Shown here: one piece after another, positions 24,806 through 34,147 of the stretch
Numbering within the stretch: the stretch's first letter is position 1
Layout: each line of letters starts with the position of its first letter
DNA from: CAUVKI01 sp963552605
GTDB taxonomy: Bacteria > Bacillota > Clostridia > Tissierellales > Peptoniphilaceae
Length of the DNA: 64,000 nt
Direction of reading: 5' to 3'
NCBI GenBank assembly: GCA_963552605.1
Contig: CAUVKI010000001.1
Coordinates: 1-64,000, forward strand
Position numbers and translations under genes: made by a program
Notes under the pieces: generated by a model
What the model saw: only the letters and a program-made list of their open reading frames with translations
Told to the model about the DNA's origin: nothing
Database searches by the model: none

Positions 24806-24834
24806 ATCCTACCATACAGCAATCAAATTGTCAA
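24806..24834 (-). promoter_or_regulatory. veg promoter
   Basis: Consensus TTGACA (plus 24829-24834), 17-bp spacer, TAGGAT (plus 24806-24811), reading toward veg. It overlaps the upstream part of the longest open frame and therefore fixes the start of Veg. The gap up to 25157 also contains a possible -10 (TATGAT, 25085-25090) for the VanZ gene, and no other gene. Confidence 0.82.
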
Positions 24835-25157
24835 GAAATAAAGTTAGACGAAGCTACTCAAGAACTAAAACCGAATTTTTCAGTTGCAGCATCGTTTATC
24901 TTTACGATTATTTTTCTTCGTACTACCATTACCACATCTAAAGCTAACTTAAGCGACCAATCTAAAGTCGCCACCTTAGAGTCCTTCCGATTTTGCAATC
25001 ACTTTATCTTTCTTTGTAAATTCTGTCAACACTGAAACTTTTTTTGCCCACGAAAATCAATTTTCAAAAAAAACAAAAATGATATATGATACCTATGTAT
25101 GAGGCATATAAAAGAACAAGCAAATTTTTGATGGAAAATTTTGAACAGGAGAATAAA

Positions 25158-25733
25158 ATGACGATAACTTCAGGATTATTTACTTTTGCAATAATTTTAA
25201 TTCCCTTTGCAGTCGCAATTTTTTGCAGTAGAGCCGAGCACATAAAAATATTTTTTATAAGCCTTCTTTATGTCTACTCTCTCTATCTCTTTAAATATGC
25301 CGTATTTCCGATCTACTTAAGCGACACTATGAAAGCTGCTATGCAATTCGACTCCGATGCCGCTTTGAGTTTCGGAAAAAATTTGAACTTGATTCCGTTT
25401 CTTAAAAATTTTTATCCTATGGACTTTATGCTAAATATAATAATGACACTCCCTCTGGGAATTCTTGCACCCTGCGTGAAAAAAGATATAAAACTTGGTA
25501 GTTTTTGTATTCTTACGGGAATTATTTTGGAGCTGAATCAATTTCTTCTGGCTCTAATCCAAGGGTTCACATTCAGAGATATAAATATAAACGACTCAAT
25601 TGCGAACGCCTTGGGCGTTTTTATCGGACACCTGATATTTAAGATTTCGGTTGGAGTGCTTCTTAAAGTGCCGAGGGAAAGAATGCCGAGTTTATTTTTG
25701 TCTTTTAGGGAATATTTTGAAGATGCGGTTTAG
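25158..25733 (+). CDS. VanZ-like membrane protein
   Basis: 191 residues from ATG 25158 (CAGGAG at 6 nt), with four to five transmembrane segments. VanZ-family marks: NLIPFLKNFYPMDFMLNII, LPLGILAP, LELNQFLLALIQG and the paired acidic FRDININDSIANALG. The upstream frame extends 24 codons, but its ATG overlaps a probable -10. VanZ proteins give low-level teicoplanin resistance in enterococci; most relatives have unknown envelope roles. Confidence 0.75.
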   Translation: MTITSGLFTFAIILIPFAVAIFCSRAEHIKIFFISLLYVYSLYLFKYAVFPIYLSDTMKAAMQFDSDAALSFGKNLNLIPFLKNFYPMDFMLNIIMTLPLGILAPCVKKDIKLGSFCILTGIILELNQFLLALIQGFTFRDININDSIANALGVFIGHLIFKISVGVLLKVPRERMPSLFLSFREYFEDAV

Positions 25734-25824
25734 ATTGCATCTTTTTTATTTTTCCTGCATTATGTGATGGACTTAGGGTATAACAATCGCGCAACAACTA
25801 TATTAATGAAAGGAGCTTTGAGCT

Positions 25825-26919
25825 ATGAAAAAAACAAGATTGGTATTGGTATTGGCTATGCTTTCGTGCGTCGTGATGTTGGGATTTTTGAAAGTCAAGC
25901 CCGAGAGCGCAAACAAAGCTGACGGAAGCAAAGTCAAAGTCAATGAAAAAAAGGTTGCGGATACGGTAAAGGCGAAAGCTAATAAGGATTTACGAACCAT
26001 ATATTTGGCAGGAGGCTGTTTTTGGGGAGTTGAAGGCTATTTTAAAAAGGTTCCCGGAGTGTATGACACGACTGCGGGATATGCAAACGGGAAAACGAAT
26101 AAGACCGACTATCATAAAATAGCCGATACGGATCATGCAGAAACCGTAAAGGTTGACTATGATATATCAAAAATTTCTTTGGAAGAAATTTTGCTTCATT
26201 ATTTCAGAATCATCGACCCTAAATCCGTGAACAAACAAGGAAATGACAAAGGCAGACAATACAGGACGGGTATATACTACGTTAACGAAAAAGACGGAGA
26301 GATTGCTCGGAAGGTTATCAGATATGAGGAAAAGAAAATCGGAAAAACTGCCGTGGAACTTCAAAAGCTGAATAATTTCATCAATGCCGAGGATTATCAT
26401 CAGGATTTTTTGGAGAAAAATCCCGGCGGATATTGCCATTTAGATTTGAAATTGGCACAAACTCCTCTTTTCGGAAAGAAATACGGCATAAAGAGCAAAG
26501 AGGAGCTTAAAAAAGAACTTGACGAGCTTACGTATGACGTGATAGTGAATGCGGGAACCGAAAAACCTTTTTCAAGCCCCTTGAATAATGAATACAGAAA
26601 GGGAATATACGTTGATAAAACTACAGGCGAGCCGCTTTTTTCATCAAAGGACAAATTTGAATCGGGTTGCGGTTGGCCGAGCTTTTCAAAGCCGATTTTA
26701 AGCGGAAAATTAAAAGAGCTTTCGGACAACAGTCTCGGAATGAACCGCATTGAAGTAAGAAGCGGAAATTCTGATGCTCATCTGGGGCATGTGTTTGAGG
26801 ACGGACCGAAGGAAAAAGGAGGCTTGAGATATTGCATTAACGGAGCAAGCCTGAGATTTATACCGTACGAAGATATGGATAAAGAGGGATACGGGGAATA
26901 TAAGATTTTATGTGAGTAA
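25825..26919 (+). CDS. msrAB: Membrane-anchored methionine sulfoxide reductase MsrA/MsrB fusion
   Basis: 364 residues. N-terminal signal-anchor (MKKTRLVLVLAMLSCVVMLG), charged linker to ~55, MsrA domain with catalytic GGCFWG at ~64, and MsrB domain with SGCGWPSF and catalytic Cys in RYCINGASLRF. The zinc-binding CxxC pairs of many MsrB proteins are missing (VDKTTGEPLF occupies that site). It repairs both diastereomers of Met-O outside the membrane. A second, soluble copy is at 54.2 kb. GAAAGGAG ribosome site; shared terminator downstream. Confidence 0.93.
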   Translation: MKKTRLVLVLAMLSCVVMLGFLKVKPESANKADGSKVKVNEKKVADTVKAKANKDLRTIYLAGGCFWGVEGYFKKVPGVYDTTAGYANGKTNKTDYHKIADTDHAETVKVDYDISKISLEEILLHYFRIIDPKSVNKQGNDKGRQYRTGIYYVNEKDGEIARKVIRYEEKKIGKTAVELQKLNNFINAEDYHQDFLEKNPGGYCHLDLKLAQTPLFGKKYGIKSKEELKKELDELTYDVIVNAGTEKPFSSPLNNEYRKGIYVDKTTGEPLFSSKDKFESGCGWPSFSKPILSGKLKELSDNSLGMNRIEVRSGNSDAHLGHVFEDGPKEKGGLRYCINGASLRFIPYEDMDKEGYGEYKILCE

Positions 26920-26950
26920 TTAGTGCGGTTATATCTATTTTGCAACTACA

Positions 26951-26998
26951 AAAAAGAGTTAGGCAGATCAACTAATGATTAAGCCTAACTCTTTTTTT
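26951..26998. terminator. Bidirectional terminator between msrAB and dgt
   Basis: AAAAAGAGTTAGGC / GCCTAACTCTTTTT 14-bp stem with an 18-nt loop; the right side overlaps the dgt stop codon. Confidence 0.88.
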
Positions 26999-28013
26999 AA
27001 CCCGAAAAGGGTTTGACCTCGAATAATTTTTGGAATAGGGCAATTATAAAATTATCCGAAGTTCCTGCGATATAATCCAATATCACCCGAGAGTGATCCG
27101 ATAATTCTTCTTCCGTATATATGGAAGTATGCTCCAAGGGAAGGGCGGAAAAATTTTCTCCATAATAGTTGTAAAGAGTAGTGATAATAAATTCCGCCTT
27201 TCTATCCTGACTTTTAATAATCGGATTGAAATAAACATTTTCAAATAAAAATTTTCTAAGCTCCATCATTGAGGAATAAACTTCTTCGGACATTGATACC
27301 GTTCCAATTTTTTTTGAATGGGAAATCAAATCCATAATCATCGAGTTTATTCTTTCACTATGACCCTCCCCGAGGGTTTCGGTCAAAGCCTTTGGAATGT
27401 CCGAAATTTTCATTATACCTGCTCTTACCGCATCATCTATATCGTGATTGATATAGGCAATGCGATCCGCAAATTTCACAATCTTGCCTTCTTCCGTATA
27501 TGCCTCGTTGTCCCCCGAATGATTTAAAATTCCGTCAAGCACTTCCAAAGAAAGATTAAGTCCTCTCCCCTTCTTTCGCACTTCCAAAAGTTCTACAACT
27601 CTTATTGACTGCTCGTAGTGCTTAAATCCGAGGGGACTCAACTTATCCAAGACCCTCTCTCCCATATGCCCGAACGGTGTGTGTCCCAAATCATGTGAAA
27701 GACAAATTGCTTCCACCAAATCTTCGTTGAGCCTTAAAGCTCTTGCAATGGTTCTCCCTATTTGAGAAACTTCCAAGGTATGCGTCAGACGGGTGCGGTA
27801 ATGATCTCCCTCCGGTGCAATAAAGACTTGGGTTTTATGCTTAAGACGCCGAAAAGCTTTTGAGTGAATAATCCTATCCCTATCCCTTTGAAAACAGGTG
27901 CGAACCTCATCGGGTTCTTCAAATTTTTTTCTGCCTTTGGAATTTTGACTCATAACTGCAAGGGGAGACAAAAATTTTCTTTCAATAGCTTCCGTTTCTT
28001 CTCGAATAGTCAT
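26997..28013 (-). CDS. dgt: Deoxyguanosinetriphosphate triphosphohydrolase-like protein
   Basis: 338 residues of the HD-domain dNTPase family. Metal ligands in THTLEVSQIGR and SHDLGHTPFGHMGE, and the third Asp in IVKFADRIAYINHDIDDA. N-terminal RTCFQRDRDRIIHSKAFRRL is typical. It releases triphosphate from dNTPs to balance pools. Last gene of the long rpsU operon, 1 bp after ppsR. In B. subtilis-like genomes a homologue often precedes dnaG; that is not the case here. Confidence 0.92.
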   Translation of the reverse strand: MTIREETEAIERKFLSPLAVMSQNSKGRKKFEEPDEVRTCFQRDRDRIIHSKAFRRLKHKTQVFIAPEGDHYRTRLTHTLEVSQIGRTIARALRLNEDLVEAICLSHDLGHTPFGHMGERVLDKLSPLGFKHYEQSIRVVELLEVRKKGRGLNLSLEVLDGILNHSGDNEAYTEEGKIVKFADRIAYINHDIDDAVRAGIMKISDIPKALTETLGEGHSERINSMIMDLISHSKKIGTVSMSEEVYSSMMELRKFLFENVYFNPIIKSQDRKAEFIITTLYNYYGENFSALPLEHTSIYTEEELSDHSRVILDYIAGTSDNFIIALFQKLFEVKPFSG

Positions 28014-28014
28014 A

Positions 28015-28851
28015 TTATCCCCTCATATCAAGATAAATATTCTCCCCGAAATCCTCTCTTAACTTTGAGATAATAATCCCTGCGGTTTCCTCTACTGCCT
28101 TGTGCGACACATCTATAATCTTACAGCCCAGTTCACGCATAAGTTTTTTTGAATACTCAAGCTCTTCTTCAATACGGGTTACCTGAGCATATGACGCTCC
28201 ATGATCAAGCCCCAAAGAAATCAGCCTTTGTTCTCTTATCTCGTTAAGTTTTGAGCTGTTTGCAATCAGACCGAAAATTCTCTTGGGATCTTTTTCATAT
28301 AGTTGCCTTGGAGCCTCAACTTCCGGCACAAGCGGAAGATTTGCAACCTTAAAATTTTGATGGGCAAGATACATACTCAAGGGAGTCTTTGAAGTGCGGG
28401 AAACCCCGATAAGCAAAATATCCGCTTTGCTTATTCCCTTAGGATCTTTTCCGTCATCGTATTTTACCGAAAATTCCACGGCACTGACTCTGCGAAAATA
28501 TTTATCGTCAAACTTACGGATAAGCCCTGATTCTCTCTTCGGCGTTTCATTTAGGAATTCTCCTATGGTTTTGAGAGCATCTCCCAATAAATCCACATGG
28601 GGTATTTTATAAAAATCCGCTCTTTTATTCGTATAATCAACAAGTCGCTCCGACACCAAAGTATAAAGACATATTGAGTTTTCTGGATCCGCTCTCTTAA
28701 AAATATTTTCAATCTGTTCTTCGGACGCTATATAAGCTTCTCTTACTATATCAAATTTTCTTTGATCAAATTGGCTGAATGCGGCTTTCGCTACAATCTC
28801 TCCCGTTTCTCCGACGGAGTCTGAAAGTACATACACAACTACGGAGTTCAT
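28015..28851 (-). CDS. ppsR: Pyruvate, phosphate dikinase regulatory protein (DUF299 kinase/phosphorylase)
   Basis: 278 residues. N-terminal VYVLSDSVGETGEIVAKAA is the family signature and GVSRTSKTPLSMYLA (~150) is the P-loop. It uses ADP and Pi to switch PPDK or PEP synthase off and on by Thr phosphorylation. It overlaps the glyS stop by 1 nt. No ppdK is in the window. Confidence 0.92.
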   Translation of the reverse strand: MNSVVVYVLSDSVGETGEIVAKAAFSQFDQRKFDIVREAYIASEEQIENIFKRADPENSICLYTLVSERLVDYTNKRADFYKIPHVDLLGDALKTIGEFLNETPKRESGLIRKFDDKYFRRVSAVEFSVKYDDGKDPKGISKADILLIGVSRTSKTPLSMYLAHQNFKVANLPLVPEVEAPRQLYEKDPKRIFGLIANSSKLNEIREQRLISLGLDHGASYAQVTRIEEELEYSKKLMRELGCKIIDVSHKAVEETAGIIISKLREDFGENIYLDMRG

Positions 28852-30920
28852 CAGCCTACCACCTTGGAAAAATCACACAACAAATCAAAACTTTCCCTTA
28901 TAGTCTTTAAGAGGGCAAGTCTTGAATTTCGAAGGTTTTCATTCTCCGTCAGTACCATAACATTATCCATATAATCATTGATCGGCTTTTCCAATGAAGC
29001 CAGATTTTCCATAACAAATTCATAATCCGACTTCACCAAGGCTTCGCTTATTTCATTTTCTTTAGATTTGAATTCCGAAAGTAAAATCCTGTCCTTTTCT
29101 TCAAGGACTTTCTCATCAAAGTCTTTACTCTGTGCCTTATCAGTCATTGATTTTATCCTGTTATAGCCCGACATAACATCTGAAAAGATTTTCGATTTAC
29201 TTTTTTCCTCCAAGAATACTGCCCGACTTCTAATCTCTAAATAGGTCGAAGGGAGATCTATCACGGCTTCTATGATGTTATGACTTATGCCCTCATCGGA
29301 TAAAATCGTGCGAAATCTTCCGTCAAAAAACGCTTGAATTTCCGCGCTAATTTCCTTGTAATCAAAGACCAGACCGTTAATATCAACGTAAGCATAAAGA
29401 GAATCCATTATAAAATCTTCCAAATGCAAGGTGATATTCTTATCAAGTAAAATATTCAAAATACCTATCGCCGCACGGCGCAGCCCGAAAGGATCGGAAG
29501 AACCCGTCGGCTTAATCCCCACGGCAAACATTCCGGAAATGATGTCAAATTTATCAGCAAGACTAAGCACGGTGCCAATCGTACTCTTTGGCAGCAAATC
29601 TCCTGAAAATCTCGGAAGATATTGCTCAAAAACAGCCTCCGAAACAACTTTGTCCTCACCGGATTTTTCGGCATAAATTTTCCCCATAGTTCCCTGAAGT
29701 TCCGTAAATTCTTCCACCATATTAGTAATCAGGTCAGCTTTTGACAAAAATGCGGCTCTGTGAATATTTTCCATCTGCTCCTTTCCCAATGAAAGATACT
29801 GCGCATACTTTTTGGAAATTTGTATCAACCTCTCCACCCTTTGGTGGAGCGATCCCAGCTTTTCATGGAAAGTAACCCTTTTCAAATCTTCCACATAATC
29901 CTCAAGGGATTTGGATATATCCTCATCATAGAAAAACCTTGCATCCTCAAGCCGGGGATCTAAAACCTTTTCATTTCCCTCTCTTACAATTTCCAAAAAC
30001 TCTTCTCCTCCGTTTCTCACACTTATGAAATAGGGAAGAAGTTTTCCGTCGTCATCAAGCACCGGAAAAAACCTAAGATGTTCCTTCATTGGAGTGATGA
30101 TGACCTCGGGAGGAAGAGACATATATTCTTCTTTGATTTTTCCTGAAAGGGCCGTCGGATACTCCACCAGATAATTTATCTCATCAAGTAGCGCCTCATC
30201 TTTTTGTGCATTTCCTCCATGCTCTTTTGCGGCTTTATCGACTAGGGATTTAATCAAAGCCTTACGCTCTTTCGGGTCTGCAATAACAAAGGCTTTCTCA
30301 AGTTTCTCCTCATATTCGCCTGTGTTAAAGATAGTTACCTTTCCCTTTGAAAGAAAACGGTGTCCATAGGTGTCGTTTGAAACCGGAATTTCTTCAAGCT
30401 CCAAAGGAAGCACTCTATCATCAAGAAGAGAAAGCAGCCACCTTATAGGTCTTGAAAACCTGAGATTTTTTCCTCCCCAACGCATTGACTTCGGAAATAC
30501 TATCGAGCGAATTGCTTTTTGTGTTTCAGACTGCAAAATCTCTCCGAGAGATTTATTTTTGACCCTCACTTTGCCATAGACATAAGAAATTCCCTTTATT
30601 TCACGAGTGAATAAATCATCAACATTCAATCCCTGTGAGCGCATAAACCCCTCCAAAGCCTTTGAAGGTTTGCCGTCCTCTTTGTATGCAATACCCTCGG
30701 AAGGACCTTTTACTTCGGAAAGTTCCTCAACACTATTCACTTCCAACCCCTTAAAAATCAAAGCAAGCCGTCTGGGCGTGGCAAACTTTTTAATCTCATT
30801 GAATGAAACTTGATTGTCTTTCAAATTTTTATCCAAAAAATCCGAAAATTGCTCCAATGCAAACTCCACCTGATTTGCCGGCAATTCCTCTACACCTATT
30901 TCTATAAGATAATCAGACAT
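28851..30920 (-). CDS. glyS: Glycyl-tRNA synthetase beta subunit
   Basis: 689 residues, usual length. N-terminal LIEIGVEELPANQVEFALEQ is diagnostic; central HD-like region and C-terminal anticodon-binding (DALR-like) helices with NYMDNVMVL-type ending (DYMDNVMVLTENENLR). It binds tRNA-Gly with the alpha subunit. The ATG overlaps glyQ by 8 bp, so translation is coupled. Confidence 0.97.
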   Translation of the reverse strand: MSDYLIEIGVEELPANQVEFALEQFSDFLDKNLKDNQVSFNEIKKFATPRRLALIFKGLEVNSVEELSEVKGPSEGIAYKEDGKPSKALEGFMRSQGLNVDDLFTREIKGISYVYGKVRVKNKSLGEILQSETQKAIRSIVFPKSMRWGGKNLRFSRPIRWLLSLLDDRVLPLELEEIPVSNDTYGHRFLSKGKVTIFNTGEYEEKLEKAFVIADPKERKALIKSLVDKAAKEHGGNAQKDEALLDEINYLVEYPTALSGKIKEEYMSLPPEVIITPMKEHLRFFPVLDDDGKLLPYFISVRNGGEEFLEIVREGNEKVLDPRLEDARFFYDEDISKSLEDYVEDLKRVTFHEKLGSLHQRVERLIQISKKYAQYLSLGKEQMENIHRAAFLSKADLITNMVEEFTELQGTMGKIYAEKSGEDKVVSEAVFEQYLPRFSGDLLPKSTIGTVLSLADKFDIISGMFAVGIKPTGSSDPFGLRRAAIGILNILLDKNITLHLEDFIMDSLYAYVDINGLVFDYKEISAEIQAFFDGRFRTILSDEGISHNIIEAVIDLPSTYLEIRSRAVFLEEKSKSKIFSDVMSGYNRIKSMTDKAQSKDFDEKVLEEKDRILLSEFKSKENEISEALVKSDYEFVMENLASLEKPINDYMDNVMVLTENENLRNSRLALLKTIRESFDLLCDFSKVVG

Positions 30921-31800
30921 ACAAATCCTCCGACTTTTTAATTAGCGGATACCCCGCAGCTTCTCTGTTTTTTAAGTATAGAGATGCGACTTCTCTTGCG
31001 AGTTTTCTCACTCTCCCTATATAATGACTTCTCTCAGAAACGGATATCGCTCCCCTTGCGTCCAGTACATTAAAGACGTGAGAGCATTTCAAAACATAAT
31101 CATAGCTTGGATATACCAATTTTTCAGCCGTCATCTTCAACGCTTCTTCTTCATACATATCAAAAAATTGGGTAAGAGTTTTAACAGTGCATTTATCAAA
31201 GCTGTAGACGGAATGTTCATACTCCGGTTGTTTGAAGATATCGCCGTAAGTGAGTTTTTCATTCCATCGGATATCGAATACATTGTCCACTTCCTGTATA
31301 TACATGGCAATGCGCTCAAGCCCATAGGTAAGCTCCGCCGACTCTATCTCACAGTTTATTCCTCCAAGCTGCTGAAAATATGTGAACTGAGTTATCTCCA
31401 TAGCATCAAGCCACACTTCCCAACCCAAACCCCAAGCTCCAAGAGTAGGAGATTCCCAATTGTCCTCAACAAAGCGTATATCGTGTTTAAGAGGATCTAT
31501 CCCTATTGTCCTTAAACTGTCCAAATATAAATCCTGCACATCTTCTGGAGAGGGCTTTAAAATCACCTGCAATTGATGGTGTTGATAAACTCTGTTCGGA
31601 TTTTCTCCATACCTTGCATCTTTGGGTCTTCTGGACGGTTCAACATACACCACCCTCCAAGGTTCAGGTCCCAAACCTCTTAAAAAAGTATGAGGACTCA
31701 TAGTCCCCGCCCCTTTTTCCACATCATAAGGCTCCATCACCACACAACCCTTTTCGCCCCAATAATTCAGCAATTTCATCATCAAATCCTGAAAATACAT
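30913..31800 (-). CDS. glyQ: Glycyl-tRNA synthetase alpha subunit
   Basis: 295 residues containing the class II catalytic site of the alpha2beta2 enzyme: FQDLMMKLLNYWGEKGCVVM at the start, HTFLRGLGPEPWRVVYVEPS, and GINCEIESAELTYGLERIAM. Ribosome site AAGGAGG. Downstream of recO by 10 bp, as in Bacilli and Clostridia. Confidence 0.97.
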   Translation of the reverse strand: MYFQDLMMKLLNYWGEKGCVVMEPYDVEKGAGTMSPHTFLRGLGPEPWRVVYVEPSRRPKDARYGENPNRVYQHHQLQVILKPSPEDVQDLYLDSLRTIGIDPLKHDIRFVEDNWESPTLGAWGLGWEVWLDAMEITQFTYFQQLGGINCEIESAELTYGLERIAMYIQEVDNVFDIRWNEKLTYGDIFKQPEYEHSVYSFDKCTVKTLTQFFDMYEEEALKMTAEKLVYPSYDYVLKCSHVFNVLDARGAISVSERSHYIGRVRKLAREVASLYLKNREAAGYPLIKKSEDLYV

Positions 31801-31810
31801 CTATTCCTCC

Positions 31811-32557
31811 TTAAGTTATGGTCTTTGAAAAATGCTGTTGTCTATATAAAAAGCTTAAAAGCTCTTCGCTTTTAATTTTTGCTATCTCAAACTGATAAAG
31901 CAAGTAAGCATTGAGCAGAAAAAAAATCCTATATGAGAACTTAATTTCCCCCAAATCCGCAAATCTGGACACTATAAGATATTTTAAAAAATCAATCTCC
32001 CCTTTAGATATTTTGAAGAAAGCATTGCTGCATCTGTCGCACGACAATCCGCCCTCTTTCACATCAAAAATCCAAGAGTTTGAATTTATCTCACCGCAAT
32101 GCACACATCTGTTAAGCTCCGGTCTCACTCCCAAGATACAGGCGGATTTTATCTGAAAAGCAGCCACAATATTTCTTGACTTATTCTTCTCCAGCACCCT
32201 GAATGCCTCATAGAGCATTTCATACATCTTGGAATTCTCATATTCCTCATATAAGAGCAGTTTATCGCAAAGCTCCGCCATATAGCATGCTGCGGCATAG
32301 GTTTCAGTGGAAGATCTCAAACCGTAAAACATCTCCTTGATTACGGCGGAAGACGGATAACAAAAATCCCTGCCCCTATAAAGATTAAACTCCGAGCAAC
32401 AAAAAAGAGAAGCGGCACTCCCCATTCCGGATTTAGGACGCATCGCCCCTTTAGACATCAATGTGAGCTTCCCGTGAAATTTGGTAAGCACAGTAAGGAT
32501 TTTTCCGGAATCCATAAACCTGCTCTCCCGAATCACTATTCCTTCATCTCTGATCAT
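31811..32557 (-). CDS. recO: DNA repair protein RecO
   Basis: 248 residues. N-terminal OB fold (GIVIRESRFMDSGKILTVLT) and helical C-terminal domain with a four-Cys zinc site (RCVHCG and SCDRC, about 147-175). It loads RecA onto SSB-coated gaps with RecR. Starts 14 bp inside era. Confidence 0.93.
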   Translation of the reverse strand: MIRDEGIVIRESRFMDSGKILTVLTKFHGKLTLMSKGAMRPKSGMGSAASLFCCSEFNLYRGRDFCYPSSAVIKEMFYGLRSSTETYAAACYMAELCDKLLLYEEYENSKMYEMLYEAFRVLEKNKSRNIVAAFQIKSACILGVRPELNRCVHCGEINSNSWIFDVKEGGLSCDRCSNAFFKISKGEIDFLKYLIVSRFADLGEIKFSYRIFFLLNAYLLYQFEIAKIKSEELLSFLYRQQHFSKTIT

Positions 32558-33428
32558 CTCTGTACCCGAATGCGGAAAGTCTTTCCGCCTTATTGCGCCA
32601 ATTTTTTGCGGTCTTTACCCAAAGCTTGAGATGAGTTTTTTTATCCAAAAATTTTTCTATGTCAACTCTTGCCCTTATTCCTATCTCCTTAATTTTTTGA
32701 GCTTCTTTCCCTATAATCATTCCCTTATGAGATTCTTTTTCGCAATATATCACGGCCTCAATGGAAGTCGAATTGCCCTCTTTGAAATTTTCTATTCCCA
32801 CGGCAATCCCGTGAGGTATTTCTTCCTCCAAAAGTTCAAGAGCTTTCTCTCTTATAATCTCGGAAACTATAAATCTCTCGGATCTGTCCGTAATCATATC
32901 TGAGGGATAATAACGAGGACCTTCGGGAAGCAGCTCCCTTATCTCACTTTTAAGTTTTTCTATTCCCGTTCCGTCTTTCGCCGACACACCTGTGACGGCA
33001 CAAAAACTCATACCCTCAAATACTTTGAAAACCTCTTCGGTATTTTTTGCCGTGTCTATCTTATTTATCGCCAAAATTACGGGGGGTACTTTTTTTGAGG
33101 ATTTTATCAGCTCCATAATCAGATTATCCAATCTTCCCAATTTCAATTCAGGTTCGACAACATAGCAAATTACATCCGCTTCATTCAGGGATTTCTCCGA
33201 AACGGAAAGCAAAAACTCTCCCAATTTATTTTTAGGGATCTGAATTCCCGGAGTGTCCACATAAATCAACTGACCGAACTCGTCCGTATCTATAAATTGT
33301 ATTGCATTTCTGGTAGTTTGGGGTTTATTTGAAACAATTGTCAGTTTCTCTCCCATAAGCCGATTTATAATCGAAGACTTTCCCACATTTGGTCGTCCTA
33401 TAAAGTATACATATCCCGATCTAAACAT
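32544..33428 (-). CDS. era: GTPase Era
   Basis: 294 residues. G1 GRPNVGKSSIINRL, switch KPQTTRNA, G3 VDTPGI, G4 NKID, then a C-terminal KH domain (GMIIGKEAQKIKEIGIRAR) that binds the 3' end of 16S rRNA. It assists 30S assembly. ATG at 33428 is chosen; a GTG two codons earlier overlaps the AAGGGTG site. Confidence 0.97.
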   Translation of the reverse strand: MFRSGYVYFIGRPNVGKSSIINRLMGEKLTIVSNKPQTTRNAIQFIDTDEFGQLIYVDTPGIQIPKNKLGEFLLSVSEKSLNEADVICYVVEPELKLGRLDNLIMELIKSSKKVPPVILAINKIDTAKNTEEVFKVFEGMSFCAVTGVSAKDGTGIEKLKSEIRELLPEGPRYYPSDMITDRSERFIVSEIIREKALELLEEEIPHGIAVGIENFKEGNSTSIEAVIYCEKESHKGMIIGKEAQKIKEIGIRARVDIEKFLDKKTHLKLWVKTAKNWRNKAERLSAFGYRDDQR

Positions 33429-33445
33429 ATTCACCCTTTTCTAAG

Positions 33446-34147
33446 CTATCCCAATGTCGAAAACACAAGCAACGCAACGGCAACTCCCAAAAAACCTCCG
33501 AGCACGACCTCGCTTAACGAATGGATTTCACTCTCCACCCTGCTCTCTGCAACCAATGCCGCCATAAATATAACCATCGCCATAATTAAAAAGTTGCGTG
33601 CTATGAGCGAAACCAATGTGGCTATGCAAAATGCCACAGCGGAATGTCCGCTTACCTGCCCGCCCTTAAAAAAAGTGCCGTGCTTTGAAAATTTAGCCTT
33701 TATCCCGACAACCAAAAGTATCACCATACAAAACGAGATAAAGGTCAAATGTGTATATGACTGCTTTACTCTTTCAATAACAGATGTGGAAAGTTCTCCC
33801 ACCCTGTCAAAGAAAAGCAAATACCCCACCAAAAGAGCGCAAACCGACACCACAAGCACAGCTCCTGCGGAGATATCCTTTATTGTACGAACCAAAGGAT
33901 TATAATCCGGACTTACCAAATCGAGTATCTTCTCTATGCAGGTGTTAAACATCTCCGCCATTATGACCAAACCGCAAGTAAGCACCAAGGTTATAAATTC
34001 CATCCGGCTGAGATTAAAAAACATAGCCGAAAACAACACCAAAACGGTCGCCGTATAGTGTACTCGCATATGTCCTTCAAGTTTTATGGCTTTGAGAATA
34101 CCTGAAACGGCGTGATTGAAGCTTTCAATCTCCTCACGATTTTTCAC
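33446..34147 (-). CDS. dgkA: DgkA-type lipid kinase fused to a PAP2-like phosphatase domain
   Basis: 233 residues, about twice the usual DgkA length. Residues 1-115: three helices with the DgkA active-site motif AEMFNTCIEKILDLV, as in undecaprenol/diacylglycerol kinases. Residues ~130-233: a PAP2-type membrane domain with QVSGHSAVAFC (PSGH-like) and SRVESEIHSLSEVV (the S-R-x5-H-x3-D/E motif); the KxxxxxxRP box is not obvious. It sits between ybeY and era, the classical dgkA slot, overlapping ybeY by 4 bp. It probably interconverts undecaprenol and its phosphate, or diacylglycerol and phosphatidate; the balance is unknown. Confidence 0.82.
   Translation of the reverse strand: MKNREEIESFNHAVSGILKAIKLEGHMRVHYTATVLVLFSAMFFNLSRMEFITLVLTCGLVIMAEMFNTCIEKILDLVSPDYNPLVRTIKDISAGAVLVVSVCALLVGYLLFFDRVGELSTSVIERVKQSYTHLTFISFCMVILLVVGIKAKFSKHGTFFKGGQVSGHSAVAFCIATLVSLIARNFLIMAMVIFMAALVAESRVESEIHSLSEVVLGGFLGVAVALLVFSTLG

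Noticed and set aside
24953..24971. GCGAC/GTCGC hairpin as a tRNA or riboswitch element
   Set aside because: Too short, no cloverleaf or known motif, and it has no T tail.
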